Shown: positions 14,128 to 24,130, counted from the first letter of the stretch. The stretch: 56,090 nt of DNA from Leyella lascolaii (GCF_900079775.1 NZ_LT556050.1:289695-345784), one strand, 5' to 3'. Made by a program: numbers and translations. Notes: generated by a model from the letters alone, not told the origin.

Positions 14128-15855
14128 ATGAATATTTTAGAACTGAGCGAACAGGAAATTGTCAGAAGACAATGTTTACAGGAATTGCGTGACATGGGCA
14201 TTGATCCATATCCGGCAGCTGAATATCCGGTAAATGCTTTTTCAGACGACATCAAGGAAAATTTCAATGAGGACGAAAAGCGCAATGTCACCATTGCGGG
14301 GCGTCTTATGAGCCGCCGCGTCATGGGTAAGGCAAGCTTCGCGGAACTACAAGACTCGAAAGGACGAATACAGATATACATCACCCGGGACGATATTTGT
14401 CCGGGAGAAGACAAAAGCATGTACAACAACGTTTTCAAACGGTTGCTTGACATAGGGGATTTCATTGGAGTGGAAGGTTTTGTTTTCAGGACACAGACAG
14501 GTGAGATAAGCGTTCACGCGCAGAATATAAAGCTTCTGTCGAAGAGTCTCAAGCCGCTACCTATCGTGAAATACAAGGACGGAGTGGCTTACGACAAGTT
14601 CGACGACCCCGAACTCCGCTACCGCCAACGCTACGTGGACCTCATCGTAAACGACGGAGTGAAAGACACTTTCATCAAACGTGCCACCGTGCTGAGGACA
14701 CTCCGCAACGTTCTTGACGAAGCAGGATACACCGAGGTTGAGACTCCTACCCTTCAAACCATTGCCGGAGGTGCGAGCGCACGTCCTTTCATCACACACT
14801 TCAACGCATTGAACACCGACATGTACATGCGCATTGCCACGGAGCTTTACCTGAAAAGGCTCATTGTGGGAGGCTTTGAAGGTGTGTACGAGATAGGAAA
14901 GAACTTCCGCAACGAAGGGATGGACCGCAATCACAATCCTGAGTTCACGTGCATGGAACTGTATGTCCAGTACAAGGACTACAACTGGATGATGTCCTTC
15001 ACCGAGCAGCTCCTCGAGAAGATATGCATCGCAGTGAACGGCAAACCGGAGCGTGAGATAGACGGAAACATCGTAAGCTTCAAGGCTCCATACCGCCGTC
15101 TGCCCATCCTTGACGCCATAAAGGAGAAGACGGGCTACGACCTCAACGGCATGAATGAGGACGAAATACGCGATGTATGCCGGAAGCTCAACATGGAGAT
15201 TGACGACACCATGGGTAAAGGAAAGCTGATTGACGAGATATTCGGAGAATTCTGTGAAGGCACATTCATACAGCCCACGTTCATCATAGACTATCCTGTC
15301 GAGATGTCACCGCTGACAAAGATGCACCGCAGCAAGCCCGGACTGACAGAGCGTTTCGAGCTTATGGTCAACGGAAAAGAACTCGCCAACGCATATTCCG
15401 AGCTTAACGACCCCATAGATCAGGAGGAGCGGTTCAAGGAACAGATGCGACTTGCCGACAAAGGCGACGATGAGGCGATGATAATAGACCAGGACTTCCT
15501 CCGCGCACTCCAGTACGGCATGCCGCCGACAAGCGGAATAGGCATAGGAATAGACCGTCTCGTGATGCTCATGACCGGAAAGACCACCATCCAGGAAGTG
15601 CTGTTCTTCCCGCAGATGCGCCCTGAAAAAGCCATACCGAGAAGCTGTGTTGCCGAATGGACTGCGCTCGGTGTTCCTGAGGAATGGATTCCCGTGTTCA
15701 ACAAGGCAGGCTACAACCTCACATCAGACATCAGGGAAGTAAAGGCGCAAAAGCTCCAGATGGATGTGTGCGGTGTGAACAAGAAATACAAGTTAGGCTA
15801 CGAAAATCCGAAAGTGGACGACTTCCAGAAGTGGATTGACGCGGCAAACGCATGA
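14128..15855 (+). CDS. lysS: Lysyl-tRNA synthetase, class II
   Basis: 575 residues. The N-terminal OB-fold anticodon-binding domain (about 50-150) contains [23 protein letters not shown]. The class II catalytic core follows: motif 1 around [26 protein letters not shown], motif 2 [20 protein letters not shown], motif 3 [17 protein letters not shown]-terminal extension (about 505-575) beyond motif 3 is normal for Bacteroidetes LysRS. It charges tRNA-Lys in the cytosol; that tRNA gene is 228 nt upstream. It leads the series lysS, gpsA, pgi. Confidence 0.97.
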   Translation: MNILELSEQEIVRRQCLQELRDMGIDPYPAAEYPVNAFSDDIKENFNEDEKRNVTIAGRLMSRRVMGKASFAELQDSKGRIQIYITRDDICPGEDKSMYNNVFKRLLDIGDFIGVEGFVFRTQTGEISVHAQNIKLLSKSLKPLPIVKYKDGVAYDKFDDPELRYRQRYVDLIVNDGVKDTFIKRATVLRTLRNVLDEAGYTEVETPTLQTIAGGASARPFITHFNALNTDMYMRIATELYLKRLIVGGFEGVYEIGKNFRNEGMDRNHNPEFTCMELYVQYKDYNWMMSFTEQLLEKICIAVNGKPEREIDGNIVSFKAPYRRLPILDAIKEKTGYDLNGMNEDEIRDVCRKLNMEIDDTMGKGKLIDEIFGEFCEGTFIQPTFIIDYPVEMSPLTKMHRSKPGLTERFELMVNGKELANAYSELNDPIDQEERFKEQMRLADKGDDEAMIIDQDFLRALQYGMPPTSGIGIGIDRLVMLMTGKTTIQEVLFFPQMRPEKAIPRSCVAEWTALGVPEEWIPVFNKAGYNLTSDIREVKAQKLQMDVCGVNKKYKLGYENPKVDDFQKWIDAANA

Positions 15856-15867
15856 CATTCATACAAC

Positions 15868-15912
15868 TGCCGGCGTGAGACACGGCATATACTCCAGAAC
15901 ATCACGCCGGCA
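15868..15912. terminator. Hairpin between lysS and gpsA
   Basis: An 11-bp perfect stem (TGCCGGCGTGA / TCACGCCGGCA) with a 23-nt loop. No T-tract follows, so it may act as an mRNA processing or stability element rather than a full terminator. Confidence 0.45.
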
Positions 15913-15965
15913 TCATCCGGAGGATATGATACCGCCGGGAATATGAAAATTACGATTCCAACAAA

Positions 15966-16961
15966 ATGTTCGATTGCGGCAAAATAGCAATAATCGGAGG
16001 CGGAAGCTGGGCTACAGCCATAGCCAAGATTGTGATAGGCAAGACCGATCACATAGGATGGTACATCCGGCGCGACGACAGCATCGAGAACTTCCGCAGG
16101 ATGGGGCACAACCCCAACTATCTTACAAGTGTCAGGTTCAATGTAGACAACATTTTCTTTTCCAGCGACCTGAATAAGATTGTCGAAGCCTACGACACTC
16201 TTGTGTTCGTCATACCGTCACCATATTTGAAGAATCATCTCAAGAAACTCAAAACCCGCCTGCGCGACAAGTTCATAATCACAGCCATAAAGGGTCTTGT
16301 AGCCGATGACAACCTTGCTTGCTCTGAGTTTTTCCACAACGTCTACGATGTTCCGATAAGCAGTCTGGCATGCATCGGAGGACCGTCTCACGCCGAGGAG
16401 GTGGCTCTCGAACGCCTCTCCTATCTCACAGTGGGCTGTTCCGACCAGGACAAAGCGCAGGCGTTCGCAGACGTCATCGCTTCCGAATACATCAAGACAA
16501 AGACCAGCAGCGACGTGCTCGGCATCGAATATTCATCTGTATTGAAGAATGTCTACGCCATTGCAGCAGGCATATGCAGCGGTCTGAAATACGGTGACAA
16601 CTTCCAGGCGGTGCTCATGGCGAACGCCGTACAGGAGATGTCGCGCTTCCTTTCAGCCATCTATCCTCTCGAGCGCAACGTCTACGACTCCGTTTATCTG
16701 GGCGACCTGCTCGTTACCGGATACTCAAACTTCTCGCGCAACCGCACCTTCGGCACCATGATAGGCAAAGGCTACAGTGTCAAGAGCGCGCAGATAGAGA
16801 TGGAGATGATAGCCGAGGGCTTCTTCGGAACAAAATGCATGAAGGAGAAAAACAGGCACATGCACGTGAACATGCCCATCCTCGACGCCGTATACAACAT
16901 TCTGTACGAACGCATCAGTCCTCAGATAGAGATAAAGCTCCTCACCGACTCTTTCAGATAA
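15966..16961 (+). CDS. gpsA: Glycerol-3-phosphate dehydrogenase [NAD(P)+]
   Basis: 331 residues. N-terminal Rossmann motif IAIIGGGSWATAIAK (Gly11-13), then the family motifs FVIPSPYL, ITAIKGLVADDN, IGGPSHAEEVALERLSYLTVG, the catalytic LKNVYAIAAGICSGLKYGDN and GDLLVTGYSNFSRNRTFG. It reduces dihydroxyacetone phosphate to sn-glycerol-3-phosphate for phospholipid synthesis. Some substitutions relative to the Proteobacterial consensus (GGGSWA instead of GAGSWG) are usual for Bacteroidetes. It is probably co-transcribed with pgi, 65 nt downstream. Confidence 0.95.
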   Translation: MFDCGKIAIIGGGSWATAIAKIVIGKTDHIGWYIRRDDSIENFRRMGHNPNYLTSVRFNVDNIFFSSDLNKIVEAYDTLVFVIPSPYLKNHLKKLKTRLRDKFIITAIKGLVADDNLACSEFFHNVYDVPISSLACIGGPSHAEEVALERLSYLTVGCSDQDKAQAFADVIASEYIKTKTSSDVLGIEYSSVLKNVYAIAAGICSGLKYGDNFQAVLMANAVQEMSRFLSAIYPLERNVYDSVYLGDLLVTGYSNFSRNRTFGTMIGKGYSVKSAQIEMEMIAEGFFGTKCMKEKNRHMHVNMPILDAVYNILYERISPQIEIKLLTDSFR

Positions 16962-17026
16962 CAGTTCCGGTGACACATGGCATAAATCAGAACAACAAAC
17001 AACAGACAACATAAAAAACAACAACG

Positions 17027-18385
17027 ATGAAAAAAATCATCTTAGACATCACCAAAGCATCCTCGTTCCTAAAGGAGGGTGCCGTTGAATCTTACAAACA
17101 GCAAGTAAACGACGCACGCCGTTCTCTCGAAGAAGGCACGTGCCCCGGCAACGATTTCCTCGGATGGCTGCACCTTCCGTCATCGGTAACGCCGGAATTC
17201 ATAAACGAAATACAGTCAGTTGCCGACACCCTGCGCGAGAAGTGCGAGGTGGTTGTGGTTGCGGGCATCGGCGGAAGCTACCTCGGAGCACGCGCCGTCA
17301 TCGAGGCTCTCGGCAACTCATTCTCATGGCTCACAGGCGACAAGAAGAATCCTACGATAGTCTTTGCAGGCAACAACATCGGTGAGGACTATCTGTACGA
17401 ACTCACCGAATATCTCAAAGACAAGAAGTTCGGAGTAATCAACATATCAAAATCAGGCACCACAACAGAGACAGCCCTCACCTTCCGTCTGCTGAAGAAG
17501 CAGTGCGAGACACAGCGCGGCAAGGATGAGGCACGCGATGTCATCGTAGCCATCACCGACGCCGTAAAAGGCGCCGCACGCGCAGCAGCCACAAAAGAAG
17601 GATACAAGACATTCGTCATTCCCGACAATGTGGGAGGTCGTTTTTCCGTGCTCACTCCGGTAGGACTGCTGCCCATCGCCATCGCAGGCTTCGACATAAA
17701 GGCTCTCATTCAGGGTGCGGCAGACATGGAGAATGCCACAAGCACCGATGTTCCGTTCGAAGAGAACCCCGCAGCCCTCTATGCCGCCGTACGCAACGCA
17801 CTCTATGCACAGGCAGGAAAGAAAATAGAGATAATGGTAAACTACCAGCCCAAACTCCATTTCATGAGCGAATGGTGGAAGCAACTCTACGGTGAGAGCG
17901 AAGGCAAGGACGGTAAAGGCATCTTCCCCGCATCATGCGACTTCACCACCGACCTCCACTCCATGGGTCAGTGGATACAGCAGGGAGAACGCTCTATATT
18001 CGAGACCGTACTGAGCATTGAGAAGACAAACCACGAGGTGCTCTTCCCCAACGATGAGGAAAATCTCGACGGCCTCAACTTCCTTGCAGGCAAGCGCGTC
18101 GACGAGGTCAACAAGATGGCTGAGCTCGGTACACGTCTGGCTCACGTAGACGGCGGAGTGCCCAACATCCGCCTGTCCGTTCCGGAGCTCAACGAGTATT
18201 ATATCGGACAGCTCATCTATTTCTTCGAGATAGCATGCGGCATAAGCGGCAACGTTCTCGGTGTCAATCCGTTCAACCAGCCGGGCGTTGAGGCATACAA
18301 GAAAAACATGTTCGCACTGCTCAACAAGCCGGGCTACGAGGCTGAAAGCAAGGCTATACAGGAGCGTCTTGCCGCTGAAGCATAA
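17027..18385 (+). CDS. pgi: Glucose-6-phosphate isomerase
   Basis: 452 residues. SIS-fold enzyme with the motifs [19 protein letters not shown] (about 79-97), [18 protein letters not shown], the PGI signature [35 protein letters not shown] and the C-terminal [19 protein letters not shown]. It interconverts glucose-6-phosphate and fructose-6-phosphate in glycolysis. Length is that of the short bacterial type. It follows gpsA on the same strand and precedes a HAD phosphatase by 11 nt. Confidence 0.97.
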   Translation: MKKIILDITKASSFLKEGAVESYKQQVNDARRSLEEGTCPGNDFLGWLHLPSSVTPEFINEIQSVADTLREKCEVVVVAGIGGSYLGARAVIEALGNSFSWLTGDKKNPTIVFAGNNIGEDYLYELTEYLKDKKFGVINISKSGTTTETALTFRLLKKQCETQRGKDEARDVIVAITDAVKGAARAAATKEGYKTFVIPDNVGGRFSVLTPVGLLPIAIAGFDIKALIQGAADMENATSTDVPFEENPAALYAAVRNALYAQAGKKIEIMVNYQPKLHFMSEWWKQLYGESEGKDGKGIFPASCDFTTDLHSMGQWIQQGERSIFETVLSIEKTNHEVLFPNDEENLDGLNFLAGKRVDEVNKMAELGTRLAHVDGGVPNIRLSVPELNEYYIGQLIYFFEIACGISGNVLGVNPFNQPGVEAYKKNMFALLNKPGYEAESKAIQERLAAEA

Positions 18386-18396
18386 AACGTGTGGAC

Positions 18397-19137
18397 ATGA
18401 TAGAGGCAGACATAAACGAATACATAAAGAAGCACAGCTTTGGGCGGTTCAGTCCCAAGGCTGTGCTTTTTGACATGGACGGCGTGCTCTACGACTCGAT
18501 GCCCAATCATGCCATATGCTGGAAGCAGGCGATGGCTGAGTATGGCATAGACATGCCTGAAGCTGACACATACAAGTATGAAGGCATGCGGGGTGTGGAG
18601 ACCATCCAGATAGTAGTGAAGCAACAGCAGGGACGCGACATCAGCGAAGAGGAGGCTCAGGAAATGTACGACGAGAAAGCACGTCTGTTCGGACTGATGC
18701 CCGAAGCTCCGATAATGGAAGGAGTAAAGGAGCTGATGACAGCCATAAAGGCTGACGGCATGCAGATAGGCATCGTCACCGGCAGCGGGCAGCGTCCGCT
18801 CATACAGAGGGTGCTCGACGACTTCGCCGACTTTGTAGACGAACGCCACATTGTGTGCGCCTACGACGTCAGACGTGGCAAACCCGCCCCCGATCCTTAT
18901 CTCATGGGGCTTGCCAAAGCAGGCAACCTCCAGCCGTGGGAGGGCGTCGTCGTGGAGAACGCCCCGCTCGGTGTCAAGGCGGGAGTAGCCGCAGGGATAT
19001 TCACCGTTGCCGTCAACAGCGGACCGCTCCCCGACTCCGCGCTCGCCTCTCAGGGTGCCGACATAGTCCTGCCACGCATGACCGAGCTGTGCCGACTGTG
19101 GCATGAGATAGCCGCATACGGCAAAAAGTCTATCTGA
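18397..19137 (+). CDS. HAD family phosphatase (beta-phosphoglucomutase/phosphatase-like)
   Basis: 246 residues from the ATG at 18397; a GTG six bases upstream is also in frame. HAD motif I is FDMDGVLYDSMPNH (nucleophile and acid Asp), motif II IVTGSGQ, motif III Lys in RRGKPAPDPYLMGL, motif IV VVVENAPLGVKAGVAAG. A helical cap (about 40-100) of the C1 type is present. Motif IV has ENA where many members have EDS/EDA. It acts on a small phosphorylated substrate, not identifiable from sequence. Its start 11 nt after pgi suggests a sugar-phosphate substrate, but that is context only. Confidence 0.88.
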   Translation: MIEADINEYIKKHSFGRFSPKAVLFDMDGVLYDSMPNHAICWKQAMAEYGIDMPEADTYKYEGMRGVETIQIVVKQQQGRDISEEEAQEMYDEKARLFGLMPEAPIMEGVKELMTAIKADGMQIGIVTGSGQRPLIQRVLDDFADFVDERHIVCAYDVRRGKPAPDPYLMGLAKAGNLQPWEGVVVENAPLGVKAGVAAGIFTVAVNSGPLPDSALASQGADIVLPRMTELCRLWHEIAAYGKKSI

Positions 19138-19216
19138 AAGACGGAAAACGGACAAGACACTCCGACGTGTGCCACCCTGTGCACATACGTTCTGTGTCCT
19201 GTCCGTTTTCCGTCTT
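19138..19216. terminator. Long bidirectional terminator hairpin
   Basis: A 17-bp perfect stem (19138-19154 with 19200-19216, arms beginning AAGACGGAAAACGGACA) encloses about 45 nt with further pairing. It lies between the convergent HAD and YbjQ genes and starts at the base after the HAD stop codon. Confidence 0.75.
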
Positions 19217-19253
19217 AACGTTCAGTCAGTATGTCTATGCTTCCGTTTTACGG

Positions 19254-19571
19254 TCAGATGACAACCGCTGTTCCGCTGCATGTCACCATGAGCATTGAGT
19301 TGCCCTGACCAATAGTCTCATAGTCAAGGTCTATCCCCACCACGGCGTTGGCTCCCATCTGGCGCGCCCGCTCCGCCATTTCAGACAGAGAAGTGTCCTT
19401 CGCCTCGGCAAGCACCTTCTCGTAAGTGCCGCTACGTCCGCCGAAGAAATCGCGCAGACCAGCCATGAAATCCTTGAACACATTGGCGCCGATGATGGTC
19501 TCGCCGGTCACCACGCCCTTATACTCGCGTATAGGACTGCCTTCTATTGTAGGTGTTGTGCTTAATAACAT
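19254..19571 (-). CDS. ybjQ: YbjQ/UPF0145 heavy-metal-binding-domain protein
   Basis: 105 residues from the ATG at 19571; a start four codons upstream is possible, but [11 protein letters not shown] matches the known start of E. coli YbjQ. It follows the family from end to end: [38 protein letters not shown], then [33 protein letters not shown]. The family is a pentameric cytosolic beta-alpha fold of unknown function, sometimes called heavy-metal-binding on weak grounds. It starts 21 nt after the stop of the Cys-rich exported protein and is very likely in its transcript. Confidence 0.93.
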   Translation of the reverse strand: MLLSTTPTIEGSPIREYKGVVTGETIIGANVFKDFMAGLRDFFGGRSGTYEKVLAEAKDTSLSEMAERARQMGANAVVGIDLDYETIGQGNSMLMVTCSGTAVVI

Positions 19572-19592
19572 ATCCTCATGCATTTATGTTGT

Positions 19593-20003
19593 TCAACGAT
19601 GGCAGTGTCCCTGCATTGGCGGACGTCCCGGACATCCTTTCACACGGTGGCACTTTCCCTGATGTTGCGGGCACGCCTTGGCGCACGCCGGGCTGTTCGC
19701 GCACTGAGCGTTGCCTGTGCAGTCGCCGCCCTTGCAGCATGTTCCCTTGCCTGCACATGCCGGAGCGTTCGGACAGTCCTTGCAAGCTGTCCCGGCACAG
19801 CATCCGGCTTTCTTGCAAGCCTCTGCTCCCGGACACACATCGCATGTCTTGCCGTCAGTCTTCTTCTTTACGTCTTTCTTCACATATCCGCTTGTCTGTG
19901 CCCCTGACTGACTCTTGCTTACGGCTGTCTTTATGTCCTGTGCAAAAGCCATCATAGCCACAAACGCGACAGCGGTCAGTGCCAATAATGATTTCTTCAT
20001 CAT
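19593..20003 (-). CDS. Exported Cys-rich (metallothionein-like) protein
   Basis: 136 residues. A Sec signal ending around AFA-QD (residue ~21) and a Lys-rich linker are followed by about 80 residues with 17 Cys. The Cys are arranged in roughly 20-residue repeats of the form CPxAxAC...CC...C (for example CPGAEACKKAGCC, then CPNAPACAGKGTCC and CANSPACAKAC), plus a His-containing tail ending GHCHR. This composition suggests exported metal binding or a disulfide-rich fold; I recognise no named family. A Bacteroidetes promoter precedes it, and YbjQ follows 21 nt downstream. Either of two adjacent ATGs could be the start. Confidence 0.8.
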   Translation of the reverse strand: MMKKSLLALTAVAFVAMMAFAQDIKTAVSKSQSGAQTSGYVKKDVKKKTDGKTCDVCPGAEACKKAGCCAGTACKDCPNAPACAGKGTCCKGGDCTGNAQCANSPACAKACPQHQGKCHRVKGCPGRPPMQGHCHR

Positions 20004-20105
20004 AATAACAATCTGTTTTAATGTTTGTCTGTTTTGTTCACACTATCCGTGCGGACTCATGCCTGCCGTCATTATGTTATGCAGACAAACCGTTTCCGCA
20101 CGTTG

Positions 20106-20137
20106 CAAATATAACATGAAATGGACTTGCAGGCAAA
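20106..20137 (-). promoter_or_regulatory. Promoter of the Cys-rich/ybjQ operon
   Basis: On the minus strand: TTTG (20134-20137), 20 nt, TATATTTG (20106-20113). The leader is about 95 nt. Confidence 0.75.
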
Positions 20138-20183
20138 TCCTGCAACATTTTTTAACGTCGCATATATATCAACACAATGTATG

Positions 20184-20978
20184 TCACTCCACTTTCCTCA
20201 CCTTCAGACCATACTTCTTTCTGAATTCCATGGAGGCTTCATAGCTCGTCATATACTTTCTGAAAATTTTCGGCGACAGTACAACACCCGTCACCTCATA
20301 CGAAGAACCGCCATAGTCGAACGTCAGCGAGAACCTCACCTCATATTCAGGATTGCTTATAAGCTCCGCCTTTATGTCCCTTACGCTCTCCCTTACATCC
20401 TTGATAACATCACGGCTCGCGGCATCCGTTATCCTAAGCGACTCCACAGCTATGACACCTCCTTCATAGGGAGGACGCTCTATGTGCGTAGTCACGCTGA
20501 CATCCAATGATATTCCGTCACCGAAATCGCAGAAGTCACCATATCCACAACCGGGAAAAGGATTCAGCTTATGCAGTTCGTACGTAGAGGTATAGACGCT
20601 GTTGTCATGCTTGCAGGCTATTTTGGCATATGGCAAATGCCTTCTCCTGACGAAGACATCCTCAAAAGTATGCGTTTTCTTTCCCCTGTGTTCCAACAGC
20701 CCGGAAAGGCTGTCTGCCAGCTCCTCACGCTGCGACAGAAGGTAGCCGTTGTCGAGTTTCATCCCATACACGTTGCTGTCATAGATTGACTCACCCAATA
20801 CCGCGCACACGCTGTCGAGCACCTCATACTTCTCCTTCTCCGTCATGAGCCGGTCGTCAGTCTGTTTTGACGAAGCTGAAAAGCCATACACATTTACAAT
20901 TGTCATGACACAGAGTGCTGTCATTGCCGCACCACGCGCACAATAGCCCATACCATACTTGAAGTTATAAATATTCAT
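20184..20978 (-). CDS. Exported hypothetical protein
   Basis: 264 residues. The N-terminus has a hydrophobic stretch (about 17-33, MTALCVMTIVNVYGFSAS) that could be a signal peptide, making an internal start at Met10 possible. The mature part is mixed alpha/beta with a charged helix (DDRLMTEKEKYEVLDSVCAVLGE) and a C-terminal strand-rich region ending in FDYGGSSYEVTGVVLSPKIFRKY. I recognise no family or motif. The gene stands alone on the minus strand between mnmA and the Cys-rich operon. The 20979-21088 gap shows no clear promoter. Confidence 0.65.
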   Translation of the reverse strand: MNIYNFKYGMGYCARGAAMTALCVMTIVNVYGFSASSKQTDDRLMTEKEKYEVLDSVCAVLGESIYDSNVYGMKLDNGYLLSQREELADSLSGLLEHRGKKTHTFEDVFVRRRHLPYAKIACKHDNSVYTSTYELHKLNPFPGCGYGDFCDFGDGISLDVSVTTHIERPPYEGGVIAVESLRITDAASRDVIKDVRESVRDIKAELISNPEYEVRFSLTFDYGGSSYEVTGVVLSPKIFRKYMTSYEASMEFRKKYGLKVRKVE

Positions 20979-21088
20979 AAGCTTCTGTTTTAATAAGATG
21001 ATATCTGTAAGTAAGACATTAATGCCGTCTGAATAACAAATCCATGTCTCTTACCGTACCATAACCGGCATATCACATTACGTTCAAT

Positions 21089-22174
21089 TCACACCGTAAT
21101 CTCCGCCGACCCGATGCAACAATGGTGACGCTCGTCATAAACCACGCAGAACTGCCCCGGCGCCACGCCATGTATGGGTGTCTGCGAGTGCACCATGTAT
21201 GAGCCCTCGCCCAGACGCTCGAGCCGTGCGGGATGGTATTCCGGAGTGTGGCGTATCTTGAACGTGACACCGCACTCGGGCGAGTCACCCCACGGATTCA
21301 TCGTCAGGAAGTGGAAACCGTGCACCTTGAAGTCGGTCTTGTATGCCGTGCGCGGCTCATATCCGCGGCTCACGTAGAGTATGTTGCGCCCCACATCCTT
21401 CTTCACGGCATACCATGGACCGCCGCCGAAACCCAGTCCGTGCCGCTGCCCTATGGTGTGGAACCACAGTCCCCGGTGCTGTCCTATCTTCCTGCCCGTC
21501 TCCAGTTCGAGCACGTCACCGGGATTCTCGCCCAGATAACGCCTTATGTAGTCGTTGTAGTTTATCTTTCCCAGGAAGCAGATACCCTGTGAGTCCTTGC
21601 GCTTCGCGTTGATGAGATGCTCGCGTTCGGCTATCTCCCTCACCTCCTCCTTCATGTAATGGCCTATCGGGAATATCGCCTTGCGCAGCTGCCAGTCGTA
21701 TATCTGCGCCAGGAAGTCGGTCTGGTCTTTCACCGGGTCAGGACTCGTCACGAGCCATTTCCTGCCGTCTATCATCTCTGTCTGCGCGTAGTGGCCTGTC
21801 GCGATGAGGTCGTAGTTGTGCCCCATCTTCTCGTCGAACGCACCGAACTTTATCATCCTGTTGCACATCACGTCGGGGTTGGGCGTATAGCCTGCGCGCA
21901 CCTTGTCCATGGTGTAGCGTGTCACGCCGTCCCAGTATTCCCTGTGGCAGTCCACCACCTGCAACCGGCAGCCGTAGCGCGCGGCTACGGCAGTAGCCAT
22001 CTCGAGGTCTTCCTCGCTCGAGCAGTCCCATTCCTCCTCTTCCTCCGGTCCTATCTTGATGTAGAAACAGTCGGGATGCAGACCCTTGCTCGCCAGTTCG
22101 TACAACACCACCGAACTGTCCACGCCGCCCGAGAGCAGCACGGCGATGCGCTTGTCGAATATATTCTCGTCCAT
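21089..22174 (-). CDS. mnmA: tRNA-specific 2-thiouridylase MnmA
   Basis: 361 residues from the ATG at 22174 (MDENIFDKRIAVLLSGGVDSS); an in-frame ATG four codons upstream (22186) is also possible. PP-loop SGGVDSSVV; catalytic Cys in PNPDVMCNRMIKF; second Cys in KDSQGICFLG; C-terminal barrel motifs GLWFHTIGQRHGLGFGGGPWYA and VHSQTPIHGVAPGQFCVVY. It inserts sulfur at U34 of tRNA-Lys, Glu and Gln. An acidic EEEEEW insertion at about 47-52 follows the Bacteroidetes form. Several Bacteroidales carry more than one MnmA paralogue, so this need not be the only copy. Confidence 0.93.
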   Translation of the reverse strand: MDENIFDKRIAVLLSGGVDSSVVLYELASKGLHPDCFYIKIGPEEEEEWDCSSEEDLEMATAVAARYGCRLQVVDCHREYWDGVTRYTMDKVRAGYTPNPDVMCNRMIKFGAFDEKMGHNYDLIATGHYAQTEMIDGRKWLVTSPDPVKDQTDFLAQIYDWQLRKAIFPIGHYMKEEVREIAEREHLINAKRKDSQGICFLGKINYNDYIRRYLGENPGDVLELETGRKIGQHRGLWFHTIGQRHGLGFGGGPWYAVKKDVGRNILYVSRGYEPRTAYKTDFKVHGFHFLTMNPWGDSPECGVTFKIRHTPEYHPARLERLGEGSYMVHSQTPIHGVAPGQFCVVYDERHHCCIGSAEITV

Positions 22175-22202
22175 AATATAGTGCATGATTATTATCCGTA
22201 TG

Positions 22203-22210
22203 CAAACTTA
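22203..22210 (-). promoter_or_regulatory. Candidate mnmA -7 element
   Basis: TAAGTTTG on the minus strand, 29 nt before the chosen ATG. No clear -33 box is present at the expected distance. Confidence 0.4.
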
Positions 22211-22461
22211 CTCATTATTTTTCATATTCCGACGCCTGACGGCATAAAATCCTCCGCACGTCATGTTACGCACGCGGGCATCTGCGGAGAACCGCCGCCG
22301 ATGATTGACTTTATTTTTACAACAGCCCCCTCATAGCCGTGTCATTTCAGAAAAGGCGCGCACCCGGATGCGTAAACGCGATTTTTGGAGAATAGCGCAA
22401 GTCCCTGACGTTCCGCAAGTTAAGTTTTCCGGCATTCCTTTCCGCCCCTTATCACACCACG
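22211..22461. other. Intergenic DNA between mnmA and the SPFH gene
   Basis: This and 22681-23083 show no coding signal. A long open frame across 22305-22913 is carried by the 22-bp array and is not a gene. Confidence 0.5.
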
Positions 22462-22680
22462 AAAGAGCCTTTTCCGCACCGCCGGACGGGCTTTTCAGCC
22501 TCATCATAACGCCCGTTCCGCACCCTCATATGGTACTTTCCGCAGCACAGGAAAGCCTGTTCCGTCTTCCGACACACATTTTCACGTCATTTCCACCGGT
22601 TCTTTTCATGCCACGGAAAGCCTTTTCCCTGTTTCCGTCTTCTGTTTCACCGGCACGTGAAGGACGTGTTTTTGGTAAAA
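22462..22680. repeat. Degenerate 22-bp tandem array, locus 2
   Basis: Units start near 22462, 22484, 22506, 22528, 22550, 22572, 22594 and 22615 (steps of 22, the last 21). The best-preserved ones contain the dyad GGAAAGCCTTTTCC or GGAAAGCCTGTTCC. The unit type is the same as at 4721 and 39653. It lies in the divergent interval between mnmA and the SPFH gene. Confidence 0.7.
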
Positions 22681-23083
22681 TATTTTTACAAGATGTATAC
22701 ACGTCTTACAGCTTGCAGAACCGCCATACGCCTGCCTCCGTATCATGTGAGAACACCATACATGCGTCATCACAGCCTTTTAAAAGCAAGGCTTCCGCTA
22801 CAGTTGTCTGCCGGAACATCGTCTTGCCCGTCATCCTTTTTTCCAAGACATGCCGCGACAGGCAACATCAAAGCCAGCTATCACCACTATCCCATGCTAT
22901 GTCCGTCGTGTGACAGCGTCGCAATGAATCAGGAACTGGCATACGCGGCTCATGTCCGCCCAAACCGCAGGAGGCGCATTGACGTTATGTGACAAATGAT
23001 ATATATGTACGCAATGAACGGAGGTGCCTGTTAATTCACGTTAAATTTCAGTGCGAGATGTTGCGAGTCAAGATATAAAATAA

Positions 23084-23091
23084 TATATTTG
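23084..23091 (+). promoter_or_regulatory. -7 element of the SPFH operon
   Basis: TATATTTG, with a partial -33 (GTTG) about 20 nt upstream. The predicted start of transcription, near 23098, favours the ATG at 23141 over the one at 23102. Confidence 0.55.
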
Positions 23092-23140
23092 CAATATCAA
23101 AATGATATCAAAACAAAACCAACCAAATTACTACACATTT

Positions 23141-24103
23141 ATGGAAAATAAGGAATTCACATTCAAGGGAATGACCGTCAACGGCTTTCTTATGCTTTTC
23201 GTCAACCTGTTTCTCACAATTCTGAGCATCGCTCTCATTGTGCTTGGCGTCAACATCGGCGAGTCCGCCCAAGGCATCACTGCCGGAGTGGGCGGCGGAG
23301 TGCTCCTGCTCGTGGCGATTATAATGTGGTGCGGAATGATGCAACTCGAACCCAACGAGGCTCGGGTGATGCTTTTCTTCGGCAAATATAAGGGAACTTT
23401 CACCAAGGTAGGATTCTATTGGGTAAACCCTTTCCTCAGTGCCAAGAAGCTGTCCATGCGTGCCAGAAACCTCGATGTGGAGCCTATAAAGGTAAACGAC
23501 AAGACCGGCAACCCGGTGATGATTGGTCTCATGCTCGTGTGGAAGCTGAAAGACACCTACAAGGCAATGTTTGAGATAGACTCGCAGACAATGGCGCAGA
23601 GCGGAAACCAGAACGCCGTGGGCAACTCGGTGTCGAGCATCATGAAGGCGTTCGAGAACTTCGTGAAGGTGCAGAGCGACGCCGCACTGCGACAGACAGC
23701 CGGACTCTATGCCTACGACGACAACGAGCAGGACACGGGCGAGCTTACCCTGCGCAGCGGAGGCGAGGAGATAAACCGCCAGCTTGAGGAGAAACTGGAC
23801 GAGCGTCTGAACATGGCGGGAATCGAGATTGTGGAGGCGCGCATCAACTATCTTGCATATGCGCCCGAGATAGCAGCCGTGATGCTGCGCCGCCAGCAGG
23901 CTTCTGCCATAATAATGGCAAGGGAGAAGATTGTGGAGGGTGCCGTGTCGATGGTGAAGATGGCACTGCAGAAGCTGGGCGAGGACAATGTCGTGGAGCT
24001 CGACGACGACAAGAAGGCTGCCATGGTGAGCAACCTGATGGTGGTGCTCTGCGGAGACGAGCCCGCACAGCCGGTTGTCAACACCGGCACTCTCAACCAT
24101 TGA
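23141..24103 (+). CDS. SPFH/Band 7 domain membrane protein
   Basis: 320 residues from the ATG at 23141 (MENKEFTFKGMTVNGF); a 13-codon longer start at 23102 would leave almost no leader. Two N-terminal membrane helices (about 12-35 and 42-64) are followed by the SPFH domain: LEPNEARVMLFFGKYKGTFTKVGFYWVNPF, then ARNLDVEPIKVNDKTGNPVMIGLMLVWKL and a coiled region ending with EIAAVMLRRQQASAIIMAREKIVEGAVSMV. Such proteins form oligomeric membrane scaffolds, often with proteases or NfeD partners, which are absent here. The next genes on this strand encode an Arc-like protein, a membrane protein and a hydrolase. Confidence 0.9.
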   Translation: MENKEFTFKGMTVNGFLMLFVNLFLTILSIALIVLGVNIGESAQGITAGVGGGVLLLVAIIMWCGMMQLEPNEARVMLFFGKYKGTFTKVGFYWVNPFLSAKKLSMRARNLDVEPIKVNDKTGNPVMIGLMLVWKLKDTYKAMFEIDSQTMAQSGNQNAVGNSVSSIMKAFENFVKVQSDAALRQTAGLYAYDDNEQDTGELTLRSGGEEINRQLEEKLDERLNMAGIEIVEARINYLAYAPEIAAVMLRRQQASAIIMAREKIVEGAVSMVKMALQKLGEDNVVELDDDKKAAMVSNLMVVLCGDEPAQPVVNTGTLNH

Positions 24104-24109
24104 GAAAAA

Positions 24110-24130
24110 GAGCCGGCTCCATGCCGGCTC
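24110..24130 (+). terminator. Hairpin after the SPFH gene
   Basis: 8-bp perfect stem GAGCCGGC / GCCGGCTC with a 5-nt loop, no T-tract. It may attenuate rather than end transcription into the Arc-like gene. Confidence 0.4.

Noticed and set aside
22305..22913. 202-residue open frame in the mnmA/SPFH interval
   Set aside because: It runs along the 22-bp array, giving periodic Phe/Pro/Ser-rich patterns, and has no family resemblance or promoter.
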